A model generated the notes under the pieces. The model did not search any database. It had not been told where the DNA came from and saw only the letters and a list, made by a program, of their open reading frames with translations. The position numbers and the translations under genes were made by a program. This document shows, piece by piece, positions 32,266 to 40,645 of a stretch of DNA of 47,617 nt. Origin of the DNA: a virus; IMG/VR virus record IMGVR_UViG_3300001782_000147, positions 1-47,617 of that record; one strand, written 5' to 3'. The stretch's first letter is position 1. Each line of letters begins with the position of its first letter.

Positions 32266-32558
32266 TACCAGTCGACCTTACACGCATTGATACAGCTAAA
32301 ACCGAACACCGAACCGACGCCTATATCAAGTAATTCACGAGCGACGTCGTCGAGAGACCCGGCTCTAACAGCTTCAATAAGTTCGTCGTATTCCTCCGCA
32401 ATCGTCCCTAAAATCTCGTGACGAGATACAAAAGCACCGGCTCCTTTTTCGTTCAAGCGTTTAGCGAGCTTGACTGACAACGCGGTTATTCCGCGATTGA
32501 CTTCCTCCGCTGTTATAAGCGGTCTATGTATGTCAGATGTTTTATCGTTTTGAGGCAC
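32265..32558 (-). CDS. MazG-like nucleotide pyrophosphohydrolase
   Basis: A 97-residue protein beginning GTG 32558, with AAAGGAG upstream. It contains the MazG-type metal-binding arrangement EEYDELIEAV...ARELLDIGV (E-E-x-x-E then E-x-x-D, about 55-80). Such enzymes hydrolyse NTPs or modified nucleotides in nucleotide-pool control. The protein is at the short end of the family. Confidence 0.55.
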   Translation of the reverse strand: MPQNDKTSDIHRPLITAEEVNRGITALSVKLAKRLNEKGAGAFVSRHEILGTIAEEYDELIEAVRAGSLDDVARELLDIGVGSVFGFSCINACKVDW

Positions 32559-32559
32559 T

Positions 32560-32841
32560 TTAGCTCCTTTCTAAAAATTCGATGATAACGTCACCGTGAC
32601 ACGGTGACGGTTTACACCAGCAACCGAGTTTTTTACCCTTCAAATTCAAAACCTGTTGTTTGAATGATTCACTTTTTTTTATGAGCAAATTAAACGCAAT
32701 CCGGTATTTATCGATACATTCCTTGCGGTCTCCGTCCTTGCCGATTCTGAACGGATTTCCGAACGGACTACTACGGTCGATTCGCACGATGTCGCTATCC
32801 TTGCACGTTTTCATATTTACAAGTGTGGTTTTAACCGCCAT
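32560..32841 (-). CDS. DUF4326 protein
   Basis: A 93-residue protein starting at ATG 32841 behind GGAG, within the previous gene's end. It has SSPFGNPFRIGKDGDRKECIDKYR (about 25-48, split) and LGCWCKPSPCHGDVIIEFL near the end, the diagnostic Cys-Trp-Cys...Cys-His of DUF4326. Function unknown; metal or nucleotide binding is often assumed. Confidence 0.8.
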   Translation of the reverse strand: MAVKTTLVNMKTCKDSDIVRIDRSSPFGNPFRIGKDGDRKECIDKYRIAFNLLIKKSESFKQQVLNLKGKKLGCWCKPSPCHGDVIIEFLERS

Positions 32842-33055
32842 CGAGTTGCTCCAAAAAATGTGCAATGTCACGCAAACAGTTTTTATCAAATACCGCAGTT
32901 GCCATAGCCGCAAACACGTACAGTCGCCATCGTGGGTAATAAAAAACTTGACCTAACGAATCACCTGATTTGGTATTAACACAGGAATAGCATCGTTTTG
33001 AAGCATATAAACCACCCCTCCGTAGAAAATGAATATGCTTATATTTTGTTTTCAT
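32831..33055 (-). CDS. Small cysteine-containing protein
   Basis: A 74-residue protein with AAGGAG upstream of ATG 33055. It has Cys22-Tyr-Ser-Cys25, a Trp/Tyr-rich middle (VFYYPRWRLYVFAAMATAVF) and a helical end overlapping the DUF4326 start by 11 bases. No family recognised; the good ribosome binding site and coupled overlap support a real gene. Confidence 0.5.
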   Translation of the reverse strand: MKTKYKHIHFLRRGGLYASKRCYSCVNTKSGDSLGQVFYYPRWRLYVFAAMATAVFDKNCLRDIAHFLEQLDGG

Positions 33056-33071
33056 TTAGAACACTCCTTCT

Positions 33072-33809
33072 TTAGAGCAATCGGTTCATACATTTTGGAA
33101 ATTCCCTCTTTTGATAAATTAGAGGCCATTCATCCGGATTCTTACTAACCTCAAAACCGGTCTTAGTTAACAAGTGTATTTGTTTGACATAAATTGGAGT
33201 GTCCGGGTATTTTGTGATAAGGCTCATTATTGCTTCAGGCGGACAATACTTTTTTTCTTTACCGGTCTCCGCTCCGAAAATAAGCCAATAAAGCAAGGAC
33301 ATATTGATAAATTTCAGAGTCAATTTCTCGAATAGCGGTTCGAAACTAATGAATTTTCTCGTATAAAAAGGAACACAATCGATTAAAATTTTAATACGCT
33401 TTACTTCTGTCTGTCGACGGACGGTCGTTCCGACAATGCAGTTTCCCGGAATAGAAAATTCACGGTATCGCTTCGGGTTTTGAGTCAAGAACATAAACCA
33501 AGCCGGTTCTCCCTTGCATTGGTCAAAGATTTCTTGAATCCATTCCCACGGGACCCAATCTCCGAAAATATCATACATACTACCGACGAAGATAATCGGG
33601 TTTCTTTTCCGTTCGTGGACAAATTGTTTAACTTGATTCCAATTGTACCAGTCCGTAACGAACGTCATTTTTTCAGACCAGCCGAAACGGAGACGTATTT
33701 GCTCAGCATAACAATTCGGGCATTGATACTGACATTTGCCGCGAACCGGATTCGCGGTGAAGTCGCACCATCCGATTCGGTTATCAGGACCGTTCATTCG
33801 TTTTGACAT
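33072..33809 (-). CDS. DUF5131 (phage Gp37/Gp68-like) protein
   Basis: A 245-residue protein opening with IGWCDFTANPVRGKCQYQCPNCYAEQ (about 12-37), a Cys-x3-Cys-x2-Cys cluster like a radical-SAM iron-sulfur site, followed by PIIFVGSMYDIFGDWVPWEW, WFMFLTQNPKRY and ISFEPLF. This is the conserved Gp37/DUF5131 family, common in phages; its reaction is not established, though radical-SAM chemistry such as photolyase-like repair or modification has been proposed from the fold. Confidence 0.8.
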   Translation of the reverse strand: MSKRMNGPDNRIGWCDFTANPVRGKCQYQCPNCYAEQIRLRFGWSEKMTFVTDWYNWNQVKQFVHERKRNPIIFVGSMYDIFGDWVPWEWIQEIFDQCKGEPAWFMFLTQNPKRYREFSIPGNCIVGTTVRRQTEVKRIKILIDCVPFYTRKFISFEPLFEKLTLKFINMSLLYWLIFGAETGKEKKYCPPEAIMSLITKYPDTPIYVKQIHLLTKTGFEVSKNPDEWPLIYQKREFPKCMNRLL

Positions 33810-33820
33810 CTTATAGCCCC

Positions 33821-34261
33821 TTATTTGTGACGCGGATTGAGTGCTCTCCGCTCTAACGATACATCGTCGCTGAATATGTTTTCTAATACCCGGACAGCTT
33901 CTTTGAGTACTTTCCTATCCGATTTCGGTAAATTCTGATTGCCTTTTGTTTGTGCAAGAATCCCTTTCAACACTTCGGTTGTCTCCGGCGGTAATACCAT
34001 CGCTGCTCGACCGGCGGTTTTTGCCACCCACTTCAAAAAGCTGTCTGCAATATCGTTCGGTAAATGTATCCCTGCGATTTTATCCCATTCGGGTGCGTTC
34101 GGACGGCTCAGTTGAACCACTAAACCGCCGTGACCGTAATCGGTAAAAATGATGTGATAACCTTCTTCGCCGTTGTATGTAAACGGCTCTGATAGCTCCT
34201 TGGGTATGTGTGTCCCAAGGTTTTCCGACATTACTTTATCACAATATAAACCGATTTGCAT
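33821..34261 (-). CDS. Putative phage protein of unknown function
   Basis: A 146-residue protein with the preferred start ATG 34261, four bases after the preceding stop; a longer frame upstream would sit inside the replication gene. It has a beta-rich half (EGYHIIFTDYGHGGLVVQL) and a helical half (LKEAVRVLENIFSDD). No family recognised. Confidence 0.5.
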   Translation of the reverse strand: MQIGLYCDKVMSENLGTHIPKELSEPFTYNGEEGYHIIFTDYGHGGLVVQLSRPNAPEWDKIAGIHLPNDIADSFLKWVAKTAGRAAMVLPPETTEVLKGILAQTKGNQNLPKSDRKVLKEAVRVLENIFSDDVSLERRALNPRHK

Positions 34262-34265
34262 ACTG

Positions 34266-35042
34266 TCAAACCTTTTTTGTATAACCGAGTTCCCGACGTA
34301 AAGTCGAAAAGAAAAGAGCAATCGGTTTATTCCCTTTTTTCTGGGCTTCGTATGCATAATCAAGGACGCGATTGAAAATTTGTTCAGAGAACTTCTGCTT
34401 TATAATTCCGTCAATAAGCCAATCTACAAGGTTGATGTTTGCTATTCTGTCCGACTTGCCAGCCGGGGTTATTATATTTTCAAGTGTTGATACAAATCGC
34501 AGACGCACCGAAGCGAAATCCGAAACCGAGAGATTTTGTAAATCCGAAGTGTTAGTTTTTCTGTTAGTTTCTTTATCCTCCGAATAAGGTTTAACCTTAC
34601 TACGCTTCGAATTCGAAGGTTTACCTTCTATTTCGTTTTCGTTTTCGTTAGTTGGACGTGTGTTCGAACGCTGTTCAAGCTGTGCTCGTCTAACCTGACC
34701 GCTTCTAATCCCTGCATTTATCTTAGCTTGCAGTAATTTCTTAGCTCGCTTTAATTCCTTCGTGACTCGTTTGTGTGTTACGACATTCATTTTTTTGCGA
34801 AATTTCTTGCCGATTTTCGGCCAGATTTTTTGCTGAAAATAAAGCACGTCCGGCGTGTGCATACAGATTGAAGCTAAAACCTCCGGCTCGGCAGAACACT
34901 TGCCGTAATTGCAGTAAAGATAAAAGATTAACTGCCAGTACGCTCGATATTGACTGTCCGTCATACTGGCAACCTCTGCGTCATTTAGAGCTTCCGCAGC
35001 TTCAAATCTAATATGCTTTATCTTGATTTTTCCGTTGCTCAT
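34266..35042 (-). CDS. DUF1376/replication-organiser-like protein
   Basis: A 258-residue protein beginning ATG 35042 with CGGAGG upstream. Residues 10-60 (IRFEAAEALNDAEVASMTDSQYRAYWQLIFYLYCNYG, in parts) match DUF1376, a DNA-binding winged helix at the N-terminus of phage replication proteins. A basic linker (about 85-150) follows, and a helical C-terminal domain (LVDWLIDGIIKQKFSEQIFNRVLDYAY) resembles replisome organisers. It likely loads the host helicase at the phage origin. No phage polymerase or helicase gene was recognised. Confidence 0.65.
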   Translation of the reverse strand: MSNGKIKIKHIRFEAAEALNDAEVASMTDSQYRAYWQLIFYLYCNYGKCSAEPEVLASICMHTPDVLYFQQKIWPKIGKKFRKKMNVVTHKRVTKELKRAKKLLQAKINAGIRSGQVRRAQLEQRSNTRPTNENENEIEGKPSNSKRSKVKPYSEDKETNRKTNTSDLQNLSVSDFASVRLRFVSTLENIITPAGKSDRIANINLVDWLIDGIIKQKFSEQIFNRVLDYAYEAQKKGNKPIALFFSTLRRELGYTKKV

Positions 35043-35077
35043 ACGTCGCCTCCGTGCCTGTTTCTGAACACAAATTT

Positions 35078-35167
35078 CAAAAAAGCCTGCCGGTAAATAC
35101 AGCTTTGACCGGTGCCAGCCCAAAGGCAAGGAATCGTGGGCAGAAAACCTCAAACCGACAGGCTTTT
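35078..35167 (-). ncRNA. Large stem-loop with terminator-like tail
   Basis: On the minus strand AAGCCTG-T-CGGT (35166-35156) pairs with ACCG-G-CAGGCTT (35094-35083), enclosing about 60 bases that can form a smaller CTTTG/CAAAG hairpin. The closing arm runs into TTTTTT. It fills the gap between the Rad50-like gene and the replication gene. It could be a terminator with an elaborate loop, or a regulatory leader of the replication gene. Confidence 0.5.
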
Positions 35168-35183
35168 CGACCGCTAACGGCTG

Positions 35184-36857
35184 TTATATTCTTTTAATCA
35201 CCCCCTTATTCACGGTAAAAACTTCAAGCCATTTCGGAATTTCAACAACCGTGTAATCAGCAACCGAGCTTGCACAGACAAAGACGTTATTCAGACCGCA
35301 CTCGTTGACTACGTCGAAAAACTGATTAGCGTTATCACCGACTAAGGTTTCGAACTCATCGAGAGAACAGATACCGACGTTGCCGATTTTACTGAGAGCC
35401 AACGCCATCACCGACGACGCACGGTATTGTTCACTTCGAGACGCCTGTTCAATCGGTCGACCGTTATATAGAATCTCTCCGTTGTTTTGCCAAGTCAGAC
35501 CTGTCATACCCCAGACATCTAAGAGTTTTTGATTGATTGGGAGTTCCCGGCCTCCGGCTGCAATCGCGGACTTGACGGGACCGCCATCTTTGAGAGCATC
35601 ATCTATTCGGTCGCATTGTTTTACGAGTTCTGCAAATTCATTGTGTTTTTTCTGATTGATTTTTACCTGCATCGCTTGGTTTTGAAACTGCCGGTAATGT
35701 TCGATGTTATCGTTAAGAACCGACTGTTGTGCTCTCAGAGAACTCAACTCTTTTTCGATTTTAGGTCCGTCTAATTCCGGTAATTCAGCAAGGTCGGCTT
35801 CCAGCTTTTTCAGATATTCTTTGAGACCGTCGACTTGTCGTTGCAGTCCTGCATTTTTCTTGACAATCGCGTTTCGTTCCTCAATGGCTGTTTTGAATTT
35901 CGTCAGCCATTGTTTTCTCGTTCCTGCAACGGCAAGAAGTTCATTTACCTCAACATCTTGTTCGCACGTCGGACACTGAATAATATCGTTGAGATTGTCG
36001 TGTTTCTTGCCGATTAGATTAGCAAGCTGTACGATGAGTTCAGAGGTTGCGACCTTATCCGCTTCGTCCATTACTCCGATTCTCGGTTCAGGCCGAATAT
36101 CCGCTTCGTGTTCTTTAATCGCTTTTCCGATATCGTGAATGTTTGCCTGAATCTGCAAGCGTTCCTTAACAATAGCTATGTCACGCTCGGCTTGATTGAT
36201 ATGAGCTGTGATGCTCGCAAGTTCTTTTTCGTCCTTATCAACCGCGTAGTTTTCCGGTAATTGATAGCTCGTCAAAGTCGGTTCGAGCAAATCGAGTTCA
36301 TTTGCTTCACGTTTATATCCTCGACGTATCATAACAACCTCGTCGCGGAGAGCATCGACATCATAGATATTGACACCAGCAGCTTTAATCTCCGCACGTA
36401 TCGGTTCAGGGAAATCGCCGATATGCGTCGCGATTGCTTCTTTTATCAGTTCGTTGAGACCTTCTCCGAGCACCGACGCAAGTATCTTGCCGCGTTCCGG
36501 AGCGGACAACTTCAAGAACGCCTGAGAATCAAGACAGTACGGAATAATCGGATTCGGGTCGAGATTCTTGCTCGCGTTCGATGTTGACCGCTTAATCACG
36601 CAGAGTTCTCCGTCTTTATCCTTGTAGTTGACGTGAACCTGCATTCCCTTTTGACCGCCGTGAGAGAGAGCACCGGTATCTTTGAACTTCGAAATTGACC
36701 GGCACTTACCGGTGAACGCGAACGTCAACGCATCAATTATTGACGACTTGCCTTGATTGTTCCGTCCGACAAAAAGAGATACCGGTTTGTTAAAGACAAG
36801 TTCCGCAGACGGAATACCCTCAAATCTTGTGATTTTTAACATCTCGATTTTTCTCAT
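35184..36857 (-). CDS. Rad50/SbcC-like ATPase (recombination)
   Basis: A 557-residue protein starting at ATG 36857 with AAAGGAG upstream. Walker A is GRNNQGKSS (31-39). A central coiled coil carries Cys-Pro-Thr-Cys (a zinc-hook-like CPTCEQDVEV, near 298). Near the end are SSVMALALSKIG and GICSLDEFE (Walker B). These are features of SMC/RecF/Rad50 ATPases. Phage SbcC-like proteins pair with a nuclease subunit to process ends in recombination-dependent replication; a dedicated SbcD-like partner is not seen, but several PD-(D/E)XK proteins are. Confidence 0.8.
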   Translation of the reverse strand: MRKIEMLKITRFEGIPSAELVFNKPVSLFVGRNNQGKSSIIDALTFAFTGKCRSISKFKDTGALSHGGQKGMQVHVNYKDKDGELCVIKRSTSNASKNLDPNPIIPYCLDSQAFLKLSAPERGKILASVLGEGLNELIKEAIATHIGDFPEPIRAEIKAAGVNIYDVDALRDEVVMIRRGYKREANELDLLEPTLTSYQLPENYAVDKDEKELASITAHINQAERDIAIVKERLQIQANIHDIGKAIKEHEADIRPEPRIGVMDEADKVATSELIVQLANLIGKKHDNLNDIIQCPTCEQDVEVNELLAVAGTRKQWLTKFKTAIEERNAIVKKNAGLQRQVDGLKEYLKKLEADLAELPELDGPKIEKELSSLRAQQSVLNDNIEHYRQFQNQAMQVKINQKKHNEFAELVKQCDRIDDALKDGGPVKSAIAAGGRELPINQKLLDVWGMTGLTWQNNGEILYNGRPIEQASRSEQYRASSVMALALSKIGNVGICSLDEFETLVGDNANQFFDVVNECGLNNVFVCASSVADYTVVEIPKWLEVFTVNKGVIKRI

Positions 36858-36872
36858 AAAAACTCCTTTCAT

Positions 36873-36927
36873 AAAAAACGGTCGACAGCAGACACGTGTC
36901 ACAGTCACGCGTCTATTCTGCCGACCG
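36873..36927 (-). terminator. Long imperfect hairpin with T-tract upstream of the Rad50-like gene
   Basis: On the minus strand CGGTCG (36927-36922) and CGACCG (36884-36879) close a stem that continues with CAG/CTG, AGAC/GTCT and CG pairs separated by small bulges, followed directly by TTTTTT. It forms an intrinsic terminator or attenuator 15 bases before the ATPase start. Confidence 0.65.
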
Positions 36928-36980
36928 AAGGATGAAACTATTACTGCACAAGTACCCGACAGGTCGCTCAAGTACAGTAA

Positions 36981-37910
36981 TCAGCTTGCGAATAAATTAC
37001 ATTTTTTTCCCGGTTCGGTTGCTTCTCTTTCGTTGTTTTGTGCTTCGTCAACCTTAGTCGTGACACCGCCGTCGTCAAAATCCGGTAAAACATCACCGAC
37101 TTTTTTAGACGATTCATCTTTCGGTTTTTTCTCTACCGGAGGAAAAACCGTATCGACGGTCGCGTCACCGTCACGGATAGAGTTTGCGAATCCGATGAGT
37201 TTTACAAGGTCGTCGACGTCGACATCTTCGATACTTCTTTTCTCAAGAGCCGCAAGAATGCGTTCTTTCGTCGCCCCCATTTTTTGCAAATACTGAAACG
37301 CCTTTATCCGTCTTGCCGCTAATGTTGATGCGTCTCCGACAGCGACTTGCTTGACCTTCGTGAACACGTCTTTGATAAACGCTCCGGGAACGATTTTGAA
37401 AATCGCGTTCCGGAGGGCAATCGAGCACGCCGCATTAGCGGTTACTGCTATCATATCATCGTTGAACCGTTTGCCGTTACGGTCGGTTATGCGGCGTCGT
37501 GTCGTAATTCTAAACGCTACGTTTTTCTCAAGGTCTCTGCACGTTCCGACAGCGTAAATGTACCGGCCATCTTCGTGAATCACCTCGGCTTGAGCGAGAG
37601 CGTTGCCCCACGCCGACAACGCGATTTCAGCAAGCCGAATGCTCGGTCCTTCGATTGTCGTCCCGGCACGCGGTAAGACGTAAAAGCACGATTCAGCCGT
37701 ATCCTTATCCATAGTCGCCAAGGTCAGACATTCACGTTGAAACGCGGAAACGCTTCGCGGATACCGTTTCGCAGTTGCTATCTGACTGTCGATTTCCGCT
37801 CTTTCGGTTGGTGTCGGTTCCATCACCGGTCTTGCATTGACGACCTCGACCGATGTCACTCCGCCGATTGATTTCGGCAGTTCTTGTTTTTTCTGTTTTG
37901 TCTCTGTCAT
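36981..37910 (-). CDS. Conserved phage protein of recombination cluster (possible annealing/ssDNA protein)
   Basis: A 309-residue protein with the conserved phage block CFYVLPRAGTTIEGPSIRLAEIALSAWGN (about 76-104), RRRITDRNGKRFNDDMIAVTANAACSIALRNA (about 138-169, in parts) and IPGAF-like KIVPGAFIKD. A helical segment ERILAALEKRSIEDVDVDDL and an acidic tail ending NLFAS follow. Next to a Rad50-like ATPase and a Cas4/RecB-like nuclease, it could be an ssDNA-annealing or replication-accessory protein; that role is inferred from context only. Confidence 0.6.
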   Translation of the reverse strand: MTETKQKKQELPKSIGGVTSVEVVNARPVMEPTPTERAEIDSQIATAKRYPRSVSAFQRECLTLATMDKDTAESCFYVLPRAGTTIEGPSIRLAEIALSAWGNALAQAEVIHEDGRYIYAVGTCRDLEKNVAFRITTRRRITDRNGKRFNDDMIAVTANAACSIALRNAIFKIVPGAFIKDVFTKVKQVAVGDASTLAARRIKAFQYLQKMGATKERILAALEKRSIEDVDVDDLVKLIGFANSIRDGDATVDTVFPPVEKKPKDESSKKVGDVLPDFDDGGVTTKVDEAQNNEREATEPGKKCNLFAS

Positions 37911-38217
37911 ATAAAGCTCCTTTGCCTAAATTATGTTCTATTAACTGTTTTTCGATTCCCTTCACGATAGACCAAAAATTAAAACGCCGGTCAAAATCAA
38001 TCTTGACCGTTAACGGCTTCTGTGTTTTTTCGTCGATTTCCTTGATTCGATTGCCTTTCTTGTCTTTTTGATAACCGCCTGTATCCCTTTTTTTATAGAC
38101 ATAGTCCCAACTGCCGAACGTATCAATCGTCGAATCCGGGCTGCGAATACACGCAAGCAACTTTCGGATTTCACTCGGCCATAACCTTATGTTTATCCTT
38201 GTCTCCGACACTTTCAA
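37732..38217 (-). CDS. Uncharacterised protein with long out-of-frame overlap
   Basis: The first 100 codons look protein-like (WPSEIRKLLACIRSP, FDRRFNFWSIVKGIEKQLIEHNLGKGAL). The remaining 60 codons overlap the start of the next gene by 180 bases and give only a low-complexity, charged tail. No ATG is available; GTG 38211 or TTG 38217 must be used. Either the long overlap is real or the true stop has been lost by mutation or sequencing error. No family recognised. Confidence 0.4.
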   Translation of the reverse strand: MKVSETRINIRLWPSEIRKLLACIRSPDSTIDTFGSWDYVYKKRDTGGYQKDKKGNRIKEIDEKTQKPLTVKIDFDRRFNFWSIVKGIEKQLIEHNLGKGALYDRDKTEKTRTAEINRRSDIGRGRQCKTGDGTDTNRKSGNRQSDSNCETVSAKRFRVST

Positions 38218-38869
38218 ATCCTTTCGATTCGTCCGGCAGCAGCTCTCCGGTTTCTCCGATTCGTTTGACTTTAACTAACGTGATTCCGCGTTCGACAAGC
38301 TGTTCGAGTTCGTCTTTCGTTTCTCCGCCTTTTACGATGTACTCGATAGCCGTCGGTCTGAACGCGTGAAAGATTCCGGGTGTACAACGATTGCCTTGTT
38401 CATCGCAGTCTTTACAATCCTCACAACTATCAGCGTTCGGGTGTGAACAGTATTGATGTATCGCTTTTCGGTGAGCCAAGAGTACCCGCGTCTCTCCGAG
38501 TTTGAAGTCTTTCGGTATCGCGGAGATTCGACGGGAGACGCCCATCTTGATTGTTTCGGTGATAAATTCATTCGTTGTTTTGTAATACTGTTCACCTATC
38601 CAGAGCAGGCCGACGCGTCCTATTGATTCCGCCAGAGGGCATATATGACAATCATTCCGTCCGCATTCCCGGCCTTCGATAAACTTGTCTCCGTCTATCC
38701 ACGTCCATCCACGCGACGGCTTGATACCGGCGTGACAAGTAGGACAGACTTCCAACGGTATCGGCAACTTGCCGCACGGCTTCATAAGACCGCCGGAGAC
38801 GAGATACTTACCGCCCGGCTGTCGATAACCACAGCCTCGTTTTGATTCGTAACTAATTTCTATTTCCAT
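38171..38869 (-). CDS. Cysteine-rich conserved phage protein
   Basis: A 232-residue protein with the sequence pattern CGYRQPGGKYLVSGGLMKPCGKLPIPLEVCPTC (about 13-45, in parts), GIKPSRGWTWI, ECGRNDCHICPLA (about 68-80) and a second Cys cluster CSHPNADSCEDCKDC. Twelve or more cysteines point to two or more zinc sites. This family recurs in phage early regions with unknown function; a single-strand nucleic acid role is possible. Confidence 0.65.
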   Translation of the reverse strand: MEIEISYESKRGCGYRQPGGKYLVSGGLMKPCGKLPIPLEVCPTCHAGIKPSRGWTWIDGDKFIEGRECGRNDCHICPLAESIGRVGLLWIGEQYYKTTNEFITETIKMGVSRRISAIPKDFKLGETRVLLAHRKAIHQYCSHPNADSCEDCKDCDEQGNRCTPGIFHAFRPTAIEYIVKGGETKDELEQLVERGITLVKVKRIGETGELLPDESKGFESVGDKDKHKVMAE

Positions 38870-38871
38870 AC

Positions 38872-39162
38872 TTATTTTTTCTCCTTAACTTTAATTGCAG
38901 CTTTTACTATATCCAAAAACGTCCACGGCCTCGGTAGTTTCAAAAACGGTGCTTTATAATGCTTGTCACGATAGATTCTCTGCTTTGATGGGTAGAGATG
39001 TAGAATCCAGCTTGTGTTACCGTTTTTTTTGTATTGAGTCAACGAGAAGTGCCACGGAGAACCGTGCTGAACTAAGTCCATATTGTTGTCGTATGCCAAG
39101 TCTTGAGCCGCGTCAAAAGTTGCTACCGCCCGGTCATAGTTTCGTTTTTTTGTTCCTTCCAT
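38872..39162 (-). CDS. Small phage protein of unknown function
   Basis: A 96-residue protein with SD GAGGTG. It has a helical N-terminus (RAVATFDAAQDLAYDNNMDLV), a beta-type middle (SPWHFSLTQYKKNGNTSWILHLYPSKQRI) and a basic end. The middle resembles short ssDNA or nucleotide-binding folds only loosely. Its tail supplies the ribosome binding site of the following gene. Confidence 0.55.
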   Translation of the reverse strand: MEGTKKRNYDRAVATFDAAQDLAYDNNMDLVQHGSPWHFSLTQYKKNGNTSWILHLYPSKQRIYRDKHYKAPFLKLPRPWTFLDIVKAAIKVKEKK

Positions 39163-39170
39163 TTTTCACC

Positions 39171-39569
39171 TCAGAAATTTGTCTGTGCCCATTGCCGGTA
39201 GACTTCCTCTTTGATTTGACGTCTGCGACGGACTAATTCAATAGTCGGCAGATAGATATGTTCGATGTTTTGGATCTTCGCTCGTGTTCGAATGATGGTC
39301 TCCGGTGACGGCAGATTCATTAAGTCCGATAGCGTGACAGTGATATTGTTCGGCAAGAGAAAACCGAGACCGCCACAATCAGGACATTTAACAGTTTTAT
39401 ACAAATCATAATCTCGGCAAAGCGTGCACGGCAGATTTTCATCTTGACCTAAAATTTTCTGAAAGACCCGGAAGCACAGATACTTATCGCAGTTCCGGGC
39501 TTTAATGTCTGAGCGTAAAACTTCCCTGACGAGTGTACCCGTCTCTTTGATTTCCTTTTTCGGTTCCAC
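39171..39569 (-). CDS. Zinc-binding phage protein
   Basis: A 132-residue protein starting GTG 39569. It has Cys48-x2-Cys51 (CTLCRD), Cys62-x2-Cys65 (CPDCGG) and a helical C-terminus with the conserved block NLPSPETIIRTRAKIQNI (about 84-101), found in numerous phage early proteins. The role is unknown; the family is often adjacent to recombination genes. Confidence 0.65.
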   Translation of the reverse strand: MEPKKEIKETGTLVREVLRSDIKARNCDKYLCFRVFQKILGQDENLPCTLCRDYDLYKTVKCPDCGGLGFLLPNNITVTLSDLMNLPSPETIIRTRAKIQNIEHIYLPTIELVRRRRQIKEEVYRQWAQTNF

Positions 39570-39627
39570 GTGCGTAGACTCCTTTCTAACATTCCGTAAA
39601 GTGATTGAACCCCCCGCAGAGTTTTTT

Positions 39628-39888
39628 TCAGTTTATAGACGGCTTTGGGAAGTGCCTTTTCTTACATACTTTTATATCAGCAAGTTCGTTGACATCGTGA
39701 TATATTACACCTGTTAGTTCTTTATCCCATTCGACCGCATATTTCGCCTTATTGTTTGCTTTGATACAGTTATCACAGAGAACCGTCGCACGCACAGCAC
39801 TTGACTTTTTCCTTGATTTTTTGAAAGTCCATTTTATTTTCCCACGAATTTGCAGTGACGATAGAACCGGCACCACTGCGGACTGCAT
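39628..39888 (-). CDS. Small cysteine-containing protein
   Basis: A frame of 86 codons that overlaps the end of the nuclease gene by 55 bases. The C-terminal 50 residues look real: VLCDNCIKANNKAKYAVEWDKELTGVIYHDVNELADI, with a Cys-x2-Cys. The start is uncertain: ATG 39888 has no strong SD and a start near 39840 lacks a standard codon. No family recognised. Confidence 0.4.
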   Translation of the reverse strand: MQSAVVPVLSSLQIRGKIKWTFKKSRKKSSAVRATVLCDNCIKANNKAKYAVEWDKELTGVIYHDVNELADIKVCKKRHFPKPSIN

Positions 39889-40637
39889 TTCCAGCTTGAC
39901 CGGTGAGCCGGAGCGAAGATACCGGCTTTGATTGATTCGTGCATTACGAGCATACGTTCGAGTACCGCTACTATCTGTTTGTCGTCCCGATGCGTGATTA
40001 GCGGATATGCACTAACTCGACCGGACGGCGTACAGATTACGCAGTGATGTCTGAATCCGGTCGGGTCTTTTTTTTGATATGCACGGAATCCGAGAGTATA
40101 GATGCTCGGCTGATATTCGCTGTCGGATTTTTCCTGCGTCCACTTACGCTTGCTTGTCTTACAGTCGTCGATATAATTCTCGGTATCAAGACAATCGAAG
40201 CGGAGAGCAATATTGAACGGCCAATCAGTGAGTATGACCTTGCGGTCTACTTCGACCTCGGTCGGCTGAATCGTACTTTGCAGGTTACGCCGGTCAATCT
40301 CGACCATCTTGACCGTCCGGTCTATGATTCGTCCGGCGGCAGAACTTTTGCTAAGACCGGCAAGCTGCTCACTTTGCAAATCGACATATCCTTCCTCAAC
40401 ACGTCGGTTGATTTCGTCACGAGCACAGTCGAGCATCCGAGTTAAGTCCATATCGACGCCGGACTTTATCTTCTGCCGCAGATTCAATTCTCTTGCGGTG
40501 TGTACGCCGTGACCGCCGGTTGTGTAGAAGTTGCCGAGTTCGCGTTCCTCCACAATATGTTCAAGATAGTAAGCCCATCCGCAGAAGTCGAAGCAACCTA
40601 AGTGTGTCGTGTGATACGTCGGTTTTTCGGTTTGCAT
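39834..40637 (-). CDS. Cas4/RecB-type PD-(D/E)XK exonuclease
   Basis: A 267-residue protein with an N-terminal Cys pair (CFDFCGWAYYLEH, about 15-27), LRFDCLDTENYIDDCKTSKRKW (about 146-167; Asp and Asp-x-Lys) and QPSIYTLGF (Q-x-x-x-Y of RecB-like nucleases). It ends with CSPQWCRFYRHCKF. Four cysteines in this layout suggest a Cas4/AddB-type iron-sulfur cluster. Probably a 5'-3' exonuclease that generates single-strand tails for annealing in this phage's recombination module. Confidence 0.78.
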   Translation of the reverse strand: MQTEKPTYHTTHLGCFDFCGWAYYLEHIVEERELGNFYTTGGHGVHTARELNLRQKIKSGVDMDLTRMLDCARDEINRRVEEGYVDLQSEQLAGLSKSSAAGRIIDRTVKMVEIDRRNLQSTIQPTEVEVDRKVILTDWPFNIALRFDCLDTENYIDDCKTSKRKWTQEKSDSEYQPSIYTLGFRAYQKKDPTGFRHHCVICTPSGRVSAYPLITHRDDKQIVAVLERMLVMHESIKAGIFAPAHRSSWKCSPQWCRFYRHCKFVGK

Positions 40638-40645
40638 AATTCCCC

